Part shown: positions 26,380-34,794 of the stretch, one piece after another
How positions within the stretch are numbered: the stretch's first letter is position 1
Layout: each line of letters starts with the position of its first letter
Assembly: GCF_900157375.1 (NCBI RefSeq)
Contig: NZ_LT721901.1
Span: forward strand, 372,001 to 436,000
DNA from: Mycobacterium rhizamassiliense
GTDB lineage: Bacteria > Actinomycetota > Actinomycetes > Mycobacteriales > Mycobacteriaceae
DNA length: 64,000 nucleotides
Direction of reading: 5' to 3'
Notes under the pieces: generated by a model
Databases searched by the model: none
What the model saw: only the letters and a program-made list of their open reading frames with translations
Told to the model about the DNA's origin: nothing
Made by a program: the position numbers and the translations under genes

Positions 26380-26820
26380 TCACCCTCCGGGCAGGCGCAC
26401 GACCTGGAGGAAGAACTCGTCGATCTGGCGCACCGCGTTGATGAACTGGTCGAGGTCGACGGGCTTGGAGACGTACGCGTTGGCGTGCAGCTTGTAGCTG
26501 CGCACGATGTCCTCCTCGGCCGAGGAGGTGGTCAACACGACGATCGGAATGCGGGACAGCTCGGCGTCGGACTTGACCTTCTCGAGTAGCTGCCGGCCGT
26601 CGTATTTGGGCAGATTGAGGTCGAGCAGGATCAGGTCGGGCCGCGGCGCGTCCTCGAACCCACCGCGCCGATAGAGGAAGTTCAGGCCCTCCTCGCCATC
26701 GTGGGCGACGTGCAAGTTATTCTGGAACTTGTTGTGCTCCAAAGCTTCTCGCGTGATCAGCTCATCACCCGGATCGTCTTCGACGAGCAGGATCTCGATC
26801 GGCCGTCCGGCTGGTGTCAT
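26380..26820 (-). CDS. Single-domain response regulator, Rcp1/CheY-like
   Basis: A 146-residue stand-alone receiver. The acidic pocket is Glu14-Asp15-Asp16, the phosphoacceptor Asp67 (LILLDLNLP), with Thr97 and Lys119 completing the site. The pattern EDDPGDELITREAL and YRRGGFEDAPRPDLILLDLNLPK is that of Rcp1-type regulators, which pair with phytochrome-like kinases having no output domain. Its ATG directly abuts the stop of the kinase gene (TAA-ATG), so it is the third gene of the signalling operon. With no output domain it must act through protein contacts. Confidence 0.9.
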   Translation of the reverse strand: MTPAGRPIEILLVEDDPGDELITREALEHNKFQNNLHVAHDGEEGLNFLYRRGGFEDAPRPDLILLDLNLPKYDGRQLLEKVKSDAELSRIPIVVLTTSSAEEDIVRSYKLHANAYVSKPVDLDQFINAVRQIDEFFLQVVRLPGG

Positions 26821-28407
26821 TTAATGCGCTCCTTCCAGGGCGGTTTGCTGTTCGGTGTCGACCGCGGCCGGCAGCGTGAACTCGAATTTGGTGCCGTCGG
26901 TGTAGGTCGGATCGATGCGCACGGTCCCGTCGTGGTACTCGACGATCTTCTTCACCAGCGCCAGGCCGACGCCGGTTCCGGGATACACCTCGCGGCCGTG
27001 CAGCCGCTGAAAGATGACGAAGACCTTGTCGGTGAATTCCTCGGCGATGCCGATGCCGTTGTCCGACAACGTCAGCAGCCAGTTGGCGTCGTCGTCGGCG
27101 CGTTCGCAGTCGATCACGATCCGCGGTGTGCGTTCCTTGTGGCGGAACTTTATCGCATTGCCGATCAGGTTCTGCCACAACATCGTCAGCAGCGTGGGAT
27201 CCCCGACGATGCAGGGCAGCGAATCCGGGCGCACCACCTCTGCGCCGGTCTCCTCGATGGCGACGGCAAGGTTGGCGATCGCGGCATCCAGCGTGGCGTC
27301 CAGGTCGACCTCTATTTCCTTGGTGCCGATCCGCCCCACCCGGGAGAAGCTGAGCAGGTCGTTGATGAGCACCTGCATGCGCTTGGCCCCGTCGACCGCA
27401 AAGCCGATGTACTCGATGCCGCGCTCGTCGAGCTGGTCGCCGTAGCGCTTTTCGAGCAGCTGGCAGAACGAGGCGACCTTACGCAGGGGTTCCTGTAGGT
27501 CGTGCGACGCGACATAGGCGAACTGCTCGAGCTCGGCGTTGGAACGCCGCAAATCGACGGCCTGCTCGTCGAGCCGGGCCTCCGCCTCCCGCGACGCCTC
27601 CAGCGCCGCCACCACGCTCTGCCGCATGTTCTCGACGTCGATCGCCATGTCGCGAATGTCCTTGGGCCGCTGGGGCGGCGTGATGGTCTCCCCGAAGTTG
27701 CCGTCGGTGATCCGCCGGCAGGATTCGGCCAGCCTGGATAGCGGCACGGTGATCGCGGCCCTGGTCAAAAAGCCCAGCAGAATAGCCATGCCGAAGAACA
27801 GCAGCACAATCGCGCCCAGCGTCCGGTCGCGCCACGTGTCGATGTTCTTCAGTTGAGTGTCGGCGTGGCTGGATGCCGTGCCGAAGTCCGCGTTCTGGGT
27901 GTCGAAAAGCCCACGCAGCTGGTCGAATTCGTATTTGCCGCGGTCGGCGATCGCGCCGTTGACGACGCTGGGGGCGTTGGGCGTGACGCTCGTGATGAGT
28001 GGTTCGGCGTAGCTGGACCGCCACGACCCGGCCGCCCGCTCGATTGCGTCCAGGTCGGCGATCAGCTCGGGGCGGCCACCGACGAGGCGCCGAATGTCCT
28101 CGGCCGCAGCGTGTTCGGCCTGTTGTCCGTCGTAGTAGGGCGTCAGGAACTGCCGGTCGGCGGCGAGCAGGTAACCCCGGACCCCGGTCTCCTGGTCGCG
28201 CAGCGCGGCCTGTAGCTGGAGGGATGCCGCCCGCGCCGGCTGAATCTGGTCGCTCAGCTCGCGCGACACCGTGTCGGTGCGATGCAGCAGCGCCGCGCCC
28301 ACCACCGCCCCCGCCAGGACCAGGACCCCCATCAGGATCAGCACCAGGGCCAGCCAGCCCCGGACCGTGAGCCGGGCACGCCAGAGCGGATGCGAGTCGG
28401 CGCTCAC
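26821..28407 (-). CDS. Membrane sensor histidine kinase with CHASE3 and HAMP domains
   Basis: A 528-residue sensor. Helix one is at about 19-41, an extracytoplasmic CHASE3 domain at 45-185 (DQETGVRGYLLAAD is typical), helix two at 197-217 and HAMP at 218-270. A coiled coil leads to HisKA with His302 (SHDLQEPLRK). The HATPase domain (about 400-520) has the N box NLIGNAIKF, the G1 box NGIGI, and PGTGVGLALVKKIVEYHDG. The DLQEPLR H-box is typical of phytochrome-like kinases. The ligand of CHASE3 is unknown. Its start overlaps the upstream PP2C gene by four bases. I do not recall a counterpart in M. tuberculosis H37Rv. Confidence 0.92.
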   Translation of the reverse strand: MSADSHPLWRARLTVRGWLALVLILMGVLVLAGAVVGAALLHRTDTVSRELSDQIQPARAASLQLQAALRDQETGVRGYLLAADRQFLTPYYDGQQAEHAAAEDIRRLVGGRPELIADLDAIERAAGSWRSSYAEPLITSVTPNAPSVVNGAIADRGKYEFDQLRGLFDTQNADFGTASSHADTQLKNIDTWRDRTLGAIVLLFFGMAILLGFLTRAAITVPLSRLAESCRRITDGNFGETITPPQRPKDIRDMAIDVENMRQSVVAALEASREAEARLDEQAVDLRRSNAELEQFAYVASHDLQEPLRKVASFCQLLEKRYGDQLDERGIEYIGFAVDGAKRMQVLINDLLSFSRVGRIGTKEIEVDLDATLDAAIANLAVAIEETGAEVVRPDSLPCIVGDPTLLTMLWQNLIGNAIKFRHKERTPRIVIDCERADDDANWLLTLSDNGIGIAEEFTDKVFVIFQRLHGREVYPGTGVGLALVKKIVEYHDGTVRIDPTYTDGTKFEFTLPAAVDTEQQTALEGAH

Positions 28408-29612
28408 GCGGTCCGCTCCACCCGCACCACCGCGATGTCGTCGGTGAGACCGCCGCGGGGCTGGGCGAGTTCCTCGGCGCCGTCGATCAGCGCGTCGACG
28501 AACGCCGGACCGGACAGGTCCGCGTGTGATCGAGCCAGTGCAAGCAAGCCGTCCTCCCCGAGACGCTCGTTACCCGGCCCGCAGTAGCCCTCGAACAGCC
28601 CGTCGGTGAGCAACATCAGCCCCTGCCCCACCGGCAATTCCATCTCGAATTGCGGCCAGCCGCCGGCGCGCAGGCCCAACGCCGGGCCGGCGGGCGGCTC
28701 GATCCATTCTACGGTCGTCGCGTCCTGCCGCAGCATTCCCGGGTGGCCGGCGCGGATTCCCGTGATGACCGCGCTGTCCGGCGGAATCTCCAGGCTGAGC
28801 ACGGTCGCGAAGATCCCGGTGGCGGTCCGTTCGGCGTGCAGCAGCCGCTCGAGCTGGCGCATCGATTCGGCGCCGCGCACATCGGCGAAAGTGAGTGCGC
28901 GCCAAGCGATTCGCAGCGCCGCGCCCAGAGCCGCCTCGTCGGGTCCGTGCCCGGCGACGTCACCGATCAGGACGTGCAGCACCCGGTCCGGCGTCTGCAC
29001 GACGTCGTAGAAGTCACCGCACAGCAGCGCGTCCACCCGGCTGGGCCGGTACCGGGCGACGATCTCGACGCCCGGATTGTCCAGCAGCAGCGGCGAGGGC
29101 AGCAACCCGCGTTCCAGCAGCGCGTTCTCGCGGGCACGCAACTGGCTCGTGTGCAGGTCCGCGGCGATGAGCTCGACCCGCTTGCGCTCGATCGCGTAAA
29201 GCACTGCGCGCCGCAGCATTTCGGGTTCGACCCGGCCCTTGACCAGATAGTCCTGCGCCCCGGCGGCCACCGCGGAGGCCCCGAAGTATTCGTCGTTGAG
29301 GCCGGTCAGCACGACGATCGGGACGGTCACGTCGTATTTGGCGATGCGGTCCAGCGCGTCCATGCCGCTGGCGTCCGGCAGGTTCAGGTCCAGCAGCACG
29401 CAGTCGGGCCGCAGCGATTCCAGCTCGCGTTCGGCCACCGCGATCGACGGCGCCCACACCATGCGGATGTCGTCGACCGCCTCGGCGATCAGCTCCTCCA
29501 CCAAGATCGCGTCGGCCCGGTCGTCTTCGACCAACAGCAACGACAATGTCTGCCGGTTGGCCACCGACGTCACGGGGCTACGCACCGGCATCGAGTCCGA
29601 GCGGGTGTGCAC
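28404..29612 (-). CDS. Response regulator fused to SpoIIE/RsbU-type PP2C phosphatase
   Basis: A 402-residue two-domain protein. The receiver (22-145) has Asp30-Asp31, phosphoacceptor Asp75 (CVLLDLNLPD), Thr near 103 and Lys125. A helical linker (RKRVELIAADLHTSQL) leads to a PP2C domain with the metal-binding sites CGDFYDV (199-204), GDVAGHGPDEA (217-227), LTDGLFEG and TDDIAVV. Enzymes of this type dephosphorylate anti-sigma-factor antagonists (STAS proteins) and so release sigma factors. It starts at GTG 29612 (an ATG at 29591 is possible) and is first in the operon with the kinase and the CheY-like gene. Confidence 0.93.
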   Translation of the reverse strand: MHTRSDSMPVRSPVTSVANRQTLSLLLVEDDRADAILVEELIAEAVDDIRMVWAPSIAVAERELESLRPDCVLLDLNLPDASGMDALDRIAKYDVTVPIVVLTGLNDEYFGASAVAAGAQDYLVKGRVEPEMLRRAVLYAIERKRVELIAADLHTSQLRARENALLERGLLPSPLLLDNPGVEIVARYRPSRVDALLCGDFYDVVQTPDRVLHVLIGDVAGHGPDEAALGAALRIAWRALTFADVRGAESMRQLERLLHAERTATGIFATVLSLEIPPDSAVITGIRAGHPGMLRQDATTVEWIEPPAGPALGLRAGGWPQFEMELPVGQGLMLLTDGLFEGYCGPGNERLGEDGLLALARSHADLSGPAFVDALIDGAEELAQPRGGLTDDIAVVRVERTA

Positions 29613-29715
29613 GTGAAGCCACGTCCTTCACCTCTCACCCTGGCCGCGGTATGCAAAGGCCGATCTTAAACGGGGCGGTCAGCCTGTTTTGCCACCCGGT
29701 GCGTCAAAGCTACCG

Positions 29716-30885
29716 TCAGCGCAACAGCGCCCGCGACATCACCACGCGCTGAATCTGATTGGTGCCCTCGTAGATCTGGGTGATCTTGGCGTCGCGCATC
29801 ATCCGCTCGACGGGGAAGTCGATGGTGTAGCCGGCGCCGCCGAACAGCTGCACGGCATCGGTGGTGACCTCCATCGCGACGTCGGAGGCAAAGCACTTGG
29901 ACGCCGCCGAGATGAACCCCAGGTCGCCCTCGCCGCGCTCGGCCCGGGCCGCCGCGCTGTAGACCATCAGCCGCGCGGCCTCGACCTTCATGGCCATGTC
30001 GGCGAGCATGAACTGCACGCCCTGGAAGGTGCTGATCGACTGCGCGAACTGCTTGCGGTCCTTGGTGTAGGCGATGGCGGCGTCCACGGCGCCCTGGGCG
30101 ATGCCCACAGCCTGGGCCCCGATGGTCGGGCGGGTGTGGTCGAGCGTGGCCAGCGCCGTCTTGAAGCCGGTGCCCGGCTCGCCGATGATCCGGTCGCCGG
30201 GGATCCGACAGTTCTCGAAGTACAGCTCGGTGGTGGGCGAACCCTTGATGCCGAGCTTTTTCTCCTTCGGCCCGACGGTGAAGCCCTCGTCGTCGACGTG
30301 CACCATGAACGACGAGATGCCGTTGGCGCCCTTGTCGGGGTCGGTCACCGCCATCACGGTGTACCAGCTCGACTTGCCGCCGTTGGTGATCCAGCACTTG
30401 GCGCCGTTGAGGATCCAGTCGTCGCCGTCGGCTTTGGCGCGGGTCTTCATCGCCGCCGCGTCGCTGCCGGCCTCCCGCTCGCTCAGCGCGTAGGACGCCA
30501 TCGCGGTCCCGTCGGCGATCTGCGGCAGCACCTGCTTCTTCAGCTCGTCGGAGCCGCGCAGGATCAGGCCCATGGTGCCCAGCTTGTTCACGGCGGGGAT
30601 CAGCGACGCGGAGGCGTCGACGCGGGCTACCTCTTCGATGACGATGCAGGCGGCCACGGAGTCCGCGCCCTGCCCGCCGTACTCCTCCGGCACGTGCACG
30701 GCGTTGAAGCCCGAGGCGTTCAGCGCGTCCAGCGCCTCCTGCGGGAACCGCGACTTCTCGTCCACCTCGGCGGCGTGGGGCGCGATTTCCTTTTCGGCCA
30801 GCGCCCGAATCGCGGCCCGCAATTCGTCGTGTTCCTCGGGCAGCTTGAACACATCAAACGTGGGGTTTCCGGCCCATCCGGCCAT
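29716..30885 (-). CDS. fadE25: Acyl-CoA dehydrogenase FadE25 (Rv3274c orthologue)
   Basis: A 389-residue FAD-dependent acyl-CoA dehydrogenase of beta-oxidation. It has the family patterns ALSEREAGSDAAAMKTRA and WITNGGKSSWYTVMAVTD in the middle domain, and the C-terminal LFGGAGYTIDFPVERMMRDAKITQIYEGTNQIQRVVMSR; the latter contains the usual FAD- and substrate-contacting residues. Length equals the M. tuberculosis protein. GGAGG lies five bases before the ATG. It stands just upstream of purE on the same strand's opposite side of a 70-base gap, and no operon partner is obvious. Confidence 0.95.
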   Translation of the reverse strand: MAGWAGNPTFDVFKLPEEHDELRAAIRALAEKEIAPHAAEVDEKSRFPQEALDALNASGFNAVHVPEEYGGQGADSVAACIVIEEVARVDASASLIPAVNKLGTMGLILRGSDELKKQVLPQIADGTAMASYALSEREAGSDAAAMKTRAKADGDDWILNGAKCWITNGGKSSWYTVMAVTDPDKGANGISSFMVHVDDEGFTVGPKEKKLGIKGSPTTELYFENCRIPGDRIIGEPGTGFKTALATLDHTRPTIGAQAVGIAQGAVDAAIAYTKDRKQFAQSISTFQGVQFMLADMAMKVEAARLMVYSAAARAERGEGDLGFISAASKCFASDVAMEVTTDAVQLFGGAGYTIDFPVERMMRDAKITQIYEGTNQIQRVVMSRALLR

Positions 30886-30956
30886 GTCAGCCTCCTAGCA
30901 CTCCGCCGAACTCCGCCGGCTCCTCTTCGGGCCGACACGGCCCGCGCCGTCGCCGG

Positions 30957-31472
30957 CTACTGGCCGGTAACTTTACCCTGGCGCTCCTGTAGGGCCGCAT
31001 CCTTGGCCCGCACGCTCTCGGCCAGCCCCTCCTGGAATGCCACGACCCTGGCCCGCAGCGCGGCGTCGGACGAGGCCAGCATCCGGACGGCCAGCAGGCC
31101 GGCATTGCGTGCGCCGCCGATCGAGACGGTGGCCACCGGGACCCCGGCGGGCATCTGCACGATCGACAGCAACGAGTCCAGTCCGTCCAGCCGGGCCAGC
31201 GGCACGGGCACGCCAATCACCGGCAGCGGCGTCGCGGACGCCACCATTCCGGGCAGGTGGGCCGCGCCGCCGGCCCCGGCGATGATCACCTCGAGGCCAC
31301 GGTCGGCCGCGCTGCGCGCGTAGTCGAACATCACGTCGGGCGTCCGGTGCGCCGAGACCACGCGCACCTCCGCCGGGATGTCGAACTCGGCCAGCGCGGC
31401 GGCGGCGTCGGCCATCACCGACCAGTCGCTGTCGCTGCCCATGATCACCCCGACGCGAGGCTGTTTAGCCAT
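30957..31472 (-). CDS. purE: PurE, N5-carboxyaminoimidazole ribonucleotide mutase (Rv3275c orthologue)
   Basis: PurE converts N5-CAIR to CAIR in purine synthesis. The 171-residue protein has GSDSDW (12-17), SAHRTPD and [11 protein letters not shown], the class I PurE active-site loops. The ATG at 31472 lies eight bases inside the end of purK, so the two are coupled. The open frame continues upstream, but that part shadows purK. Confidence 0.96.
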   Translation of the reverse strand: MAKQPRVGVIMGSDSDWSVMADAAAALAEFDIPAEVRVVSAHRTPDVMFDYARSAADRGLEVIIAGAGGAAHLPGMVASATPLPVIGVPVPLARLDGLDSLLSIVQMPAGVPVATVSIGGARNAGLLAVRMLASSDAALRARVVAFQEGLAESVRAKDAALQERQGKVTGQ

Positions 31473-32688
31473 GTGGATCCCATCCGTCCGTCCACTGCCC
31501 ATCCGACAACCAGTGTGCCGCCAGCTCGGCGCGCTCACGCAGCTTCCCGGGGTTCTTCAGGTCCGAATCGGTGCCCAGGAAGTTGATGTGCCCGATTTTG
31601 CGCCCGGGGCGCTCGGCCTTGCCGTATAGGTGCACCCGCGCGTCGGGCATCCGCGCGTACAGGTGGTGCAGCCGCTCGTCGAGCGTCATCTCCGGCTGCC
31701 GCGAGCCGCCGAGCACGTTGGCCATCACCGTGATCGGCACGATGGCGTCGGTGTCGCCCAGCGGATAGTCCAGCACCGCGCGCAGGTGCTGCTCGAACTG
31801 GCTGGTGCGGGCCCCGTCCATGGTCCAGTGCCCGGAGTTGTGCGGCCGCATCGCGAGCTCGTTGACCAGCAGGGTGCCGTCGCGGATCTCGAACAGCTCG
31901 ACCGCGAGCACACCGACCACGCCGAGCTCGGCGGCCAGCCGCAACGCCAACTGCTGGGCACCCGCGGCCGAATCGTGGGTGAGCTCCGGGGCGGGCGCGA
32001 TGACCTGCACGCAGATCCCGTCCCGCTGCACGGTCTCCACCACCGGCCACGCGGCGCCCTGGCCGAACGGCGACCGCGCCACCAGGGCCGACAGCTCGCG
32101 GCGCAGGTCCACCTGCTCCTCTGCCATCACCGGCACCCCATCGGCCAGAAAGTCCGCCGCGATCTCACGGGCGTGCGATGGGTCGCGGGCCATCCGGACC
32201 CCGCGCCCGTCGTAGCCACCGCGGACCGCCTTGACGACCACGGGGCCGCCCACCCGCGCCGCGAACGCTTCCAGCTGGTCGAGGTTCTGAATGTCGGCGT
32301 AGCGGGGCACCGGTGCGCCCAGCGCCTCGAGCCGGCGCCGCATCACGAGCTTGTCCTGGGCGTGCAACAACGCCTGCGGCGGCGGGGCCACATTGACGCC
32401 CTCGGCGACCAGCTTCTCCAGCAGCTCGTTGGGGACGTGCTCGTGGTCGAACGTCAGCGCGTCGGCCCCGGCCGCGACCCGGCGCAGGTCGTCCAGGTCG
32501 GTGTGCGAGCCGATCACCACGTCGGGCGCCACCTGCGCGGCGGGCTCGTCGGCGGCGGTGGCCAGCACCCGCAGCGTCTGGCCCAGCGCGATCGCCGCCT
32601 GGTGCGTCATCCGGGCCAGCTGGCCGCCACCGACCATCGCAACGACGGGAGCAGGAGATGGGCTACGTCTACTCGGCACGGGCATCAT
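31465..32688 (-). CDS. purK: PurK, N5-carboxyaminoimidazole ribonucleotide synthetase (Rv3276c orthologue)
   Basis: PurK is the ATP-grasp enzyme that carboxylates AIR with bicarbonate, supplying PurE. The protein (407 residues from ATG 32688) has [34 protein letters not shown], the ATP-grasp loop [10 protein letters not shown] and metal-binding [14 protein letters not shown]. Two consecutive ATGs are available (32688, 32685). A frame to 32796 exists, but that N-terminal extension does not look like the family. It diverges from the GtrA gene and shares a short promoter region with it. Confidence 0.95.
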   Translation of the reverse strand: MMPVPSRRSPSPAPVVAMVGGGQLARMTHQAAIALGQTLRVLATAADEPAAQVAPDVVIGSHTDLDDLRRVAAGADALTFDHEHVPNELLEKLVAEGVNVAPPPQALLHAQDKLVMRRRLEALGAPVPRYADIQNLDQLEAFAARVGGPVVVKAVRGGYDGRGVRMARDPSHAREIAADFLADGVPVMAEEQVDLRRELSALVARSPFGQGAAWPVVETVQRDGICVQVIAPAPELTHDSAAGAQQLALRLAAELGVVGVLAVELFEIRDGTLLVNELAMRPHNSGHWTMDGARTSQFEQHLRAVLDYPLGDTDAIVPITVMANVLGGSRQPEMTLDERLHHLYARMPDARVHLYGKAERPGRKIGHINFLGTDSDLKNPGKLRERAELAAHWLSDGQWTDGWDPHG

Positions 32689-32762
32689 CGTGTCATGGCG
32701 TGTTGACCGGCGATGACATGCAATTGTTATGTACCATTTTGCGTCGTTTTCGCGTCCGTCCG

Positions 32763-32768
32763 TACACT
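32763..32768 (+). promoter_or_regulatory. -10 element of leaderless GtrA gene
   Basis: TACACT fits TANNNT and is eight bases before the GTG at 32777, which supports that start over the ATG at 32729. Confidence 0.5.
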
Positions 32769-32776
32769 CACGTCTT

Positions 32777-33457
32777 GTGTCCTTCGCCGATGCCACGATC
32801 GAGCGTTTGCCCGGGGTCCTTCAGCCCTTTGCGCAGCGCCATCATGAATTCATCAAATTCGCCATCGTTGGCGGCACCACATTTGTCATCGACTCGGCAA
32901 TTTTCTACACGCTGAAACTGACGATTCTCGAGCCCAAGCCGGTGACGGCCAAGGTGATCGCGGGAATTGTCGCGGTGATCGCGTCCTACGTGCTGAACCG
33001 GGAGTGGAGCTTCCGCGGCCGGGGCGGGCGCGAGCGCCATCACGAGGCGCTGCTGTTCTTCGCCTTCAGTGGGGTCGGGGTGCTGCTGTCCATGGCGCCG
33101 CTGTGGGTCTCCAGCTACGTCTTCGGGCTACGGGTGCCGATGGTCTCGCTGACCGTGGAGAACATCGCGGACTTCGTTTCCGCCTACGTCATCGGCAACC
33201 TGCTGCAGATGGCGTTCCGGTTCTGGGCATTTCGGCGCTGGGTGTTTCCCGACCAGTTCGCCCGCGACCCCGACAAGGCCCTGGAGTCCGCCGAAACCGC
33301 GCTTACCGCAGGCGGTATCGCCGAAGTCTTCGAGGACGAAATCGAGGGTGGCTTGCTGAACGAGAACGTCACCCTGTTGCGCGTCTGGCGGAACCGGACC
33401 AGCCGGTCGAGTCAGCTCGGCGATTCCTCGGAACCCAGGGTGTCGAAGACTTCGTGA
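32777..33457 (+). CDS. GtrA-family membrane protein (Rv3277 orthologue)
   Basis: A 226-residue protein with four membrane helices in the GtrA fold (FAIVGGTTFVIDSAIFYTL; VIAGIVAVIASYVLNREWSF; LLFFAFSGVGVLLSMAPLW; ENIADFVSAYVIGNLLQMAFRFWAFRRW). GtrA proteins help move polyprenyl-linked sugars across the membrane; in mycobacteria a role in arabinan or LAM precursor flipping has been suggested. A cytoplasmic acidic tail ends EPRVSKTS. The GTG at 32777 fits the M. tuberculosis start (SFADATI). Its last 46 bases overlap the convergent PH-like gene. Confidence 0.9.
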   Translation: MSFADATIERLPGVLQPFAQRHHEFIKFAIVGGTTFVIDSAIFYTLKLTILEPKPVTAKVIAGIVAVIASYVLNREWSFRGRGGRERHHEALLFFAFSGVGVLLSMAPLWVSSYVFGLRVPMVSLTVENIADFVSAYVIGNLLQMAFRFWAFRRWVFPDQFARDPDKALESAETALTAGGIAEVFEDEIEGGLLNENVTLLRVWRNRTSRSSQLGDSSEPRVSKTS

Positions 33458-33930
33458 TACAGCAGCGAGTGCACCTCGCGCAGTCGCGGAATGTCGTGAA
33501 ACTCCAACGGATCTTGTGACGCCGACTCGATAATCAGCGTCCCGGTGCGAAACGCGCGCTCGGTCAGCCGGTCCCGGAATTCCACGCTGTTGATCCGCGC
33601 CAGCGGGATGTCGATGCCGCTGCGGGTCAGCACTCCGTGCCGAAACATCACCCGCCGGTTGGTGACCACGAAGTGGGTGGTCAGCCAGGTCAAAAACGGC
33701 CACAGGGTCAGCCAGCCGACGATCACCAGCCAGATTCCCCAGATGACGGCGTAGAGGATGTTCTTGGCGACCTGCTCCCAGTGCGTGGAGTTGAGGTAGC
33801 CGGACCCGAACGCCGCCAGTCCGGTCACGACGATGAACCCCACGACGGGCCAGATCAGCCGCTTCCAGTGCGGGTGGCGATGAATGACGACCTGCTCGCC
33901 GGCGGCCAACGCGTTGTCCGGATAGCCCAT
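33412..33930 (-). CDS. PH-domain (bPH2-like) membrane protein (Rv3278c orthologue)
   Basis: A 172-residue protein with two membrane helices (LIWPVVGFIVVTGLAAF and ILYAVIWGIWLVIVGWLTLW), followed by a bacterial PH-like domain (HFVVTNRRVMFRHGVLTRSGIDIPLARINSVEF). Function is unknown. The ATG at 33930 is supported by a TAATGT hexamer seven bases upstream and matches the M. tuberculosis length. The 3' end overlaps the GtrA gene convergently. Confidence 0.9.
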   Translation of the reverse strand: MGYPDNALAAGEQVVIHRHPHWKRLIWPVVGFIVVTGLAAFGSGYLNSTHWEQVAKNILYAVIWGIWLVIVGWLTLWPFLTWLTTHFVVTNRRVMFRHGVLTRSGIDIPLARINSVEFRDRLTERAFRTGTLIIESASQDPLEFHDIPRLREVHSLLYHEVFDTLGSEESPS

Positions 33931-33937
33931 GGTCGAG

Positions 33938-33943
33938 ACATTA
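33938..33943 (-). promoter_or_regulatory. -10 element of leaderless PH-domain gene
   Basis: On the minus strand this reads TAATGT, seven bases before the ATG at 33930. It overlaps the birA stop codon, so the PH gene can be transcribed separately from birA. Confidence 0.45.
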
Positions 33944-34777
33944 GCCCCGCAGATGAATAACGTCACCCGCGGAAACCACGACGGTCTCGGCGCCGGCCTC
34001 CAGACACAACCTGCCCTGGTCGTCGATGGCGGTCGCAGTTCCGACCACTTCCTTGCCGCCGGGCAACTGCGCGCGCACCCGGGCACCGATCGTCAGGCTG
34101 CGCTCCCGGTAGTCGGCCGCCAGCTGCCAGTCCGCCCCGCGTGCGGCCCGCCACGCGAGGAAGCGCCCCCCGAGCTCGCGCAACAGCCGGCTGACCAGCT
34201 GGCCGCGGTCCGGCGCGCTCACCCCAAGGTCCAGCAGCGACGTGGGCGGATTAGCCCCGGACCCGTCGACCTCCCCGGGTGCCTGAGTTACGTTGAGCCC
34301 CAAGCCGATTACCACCACCGGCCGGGTGACCTCGGCGAGAATGCCCGCCAGCTTGCCCCGCGAATCCGCCGGCCCGGCCAGCACGTCGTTGGGCCATTTC
34401 AGGCCGGCCCGGACTCCGACCCCGTCCAGCAACGGGGCCAGCGCGTCGACGACCGCCACCCCGGTGGCCAGCGACAGCCAGCCCCATCCCTCGGTCGGCA
34501 CGTCGACCACGCTGACCCCGACCGACATGGTGATCTGCGCGCGCGGCGAGGCCGACCAGCCGCGGCCGTGCCGCCCGCGACCGGCGGTCTGATGCTCGGC
34601 GATGAGCACGGCCCCGGCGATGTCTTCTCCCTCGGCCGCGCGGGCCAGCAAATCGGCGTTGGTGGAACCGGTTTGCTCGACGATGTCGAGCTTTCGCCAG
34701 CCCAGCCCGGTGCCGATCAACTCGGCGCGCAGTGCGGCGGCGTCCAGTGGCGTCCTGAGTTGGTCGGAGTCTGTCAC
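33941..34777 (-). CDS. birA: BirA, biotin-protein ligase (Rv3279c orthologue)
   Basis: BirA activates biotin to biotinyl-AMP and attaches it to the acceptor lysine of biotin carboxyl carrier domains, such as that of AccA3 in this window. The 278-residue protein is monofunctional, with no N-terminal helix-turn-helix. It has TGSTNADLLARA, the biotinyl-AMP loop GRGRHGRGW, KWPNDVL and GLGLNV. The GTG start has a -10 hexamer seven bases upstream. Confidence 0.95.
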   Translation of the reverse strand: MTDSDQLRTPLDAAALRAELIGTGLGWRKLDIVEQTGSTNADLLARAAEGEDIAGAVLIAEHQTAGRGRHGRGWSASPRAQITMSVGVSVVDVPTEGWGWLSLATGVAVVDALAPLLDGVGVRAGLKWPNDVLAGPADSRGKLAGILAEVTRPVVVIGLGLNVTQAPGEVDGSGANPPTSLLDLGVSAPDRGQLVSRLLRELGGRFLAWRAARGADWQLAADYRERSLTIGARVRAQLPGGKEVVGTATAIDDQGRLCLEAGAETVVVSAGDVIHLRG

Positions 34778-34784
34778 CGGACCC

Positions 34785-34790
34785 AGCCTA
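34785..34790 (-). promoter_or_regulatory. -10 element of leaderless birA
   Basis: Minus-strand TAGGCT lies seven bases before the GTG at 34777 (TANNNT). Confidence 0.5.
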
Positions 34791-34794
34791 GAAC

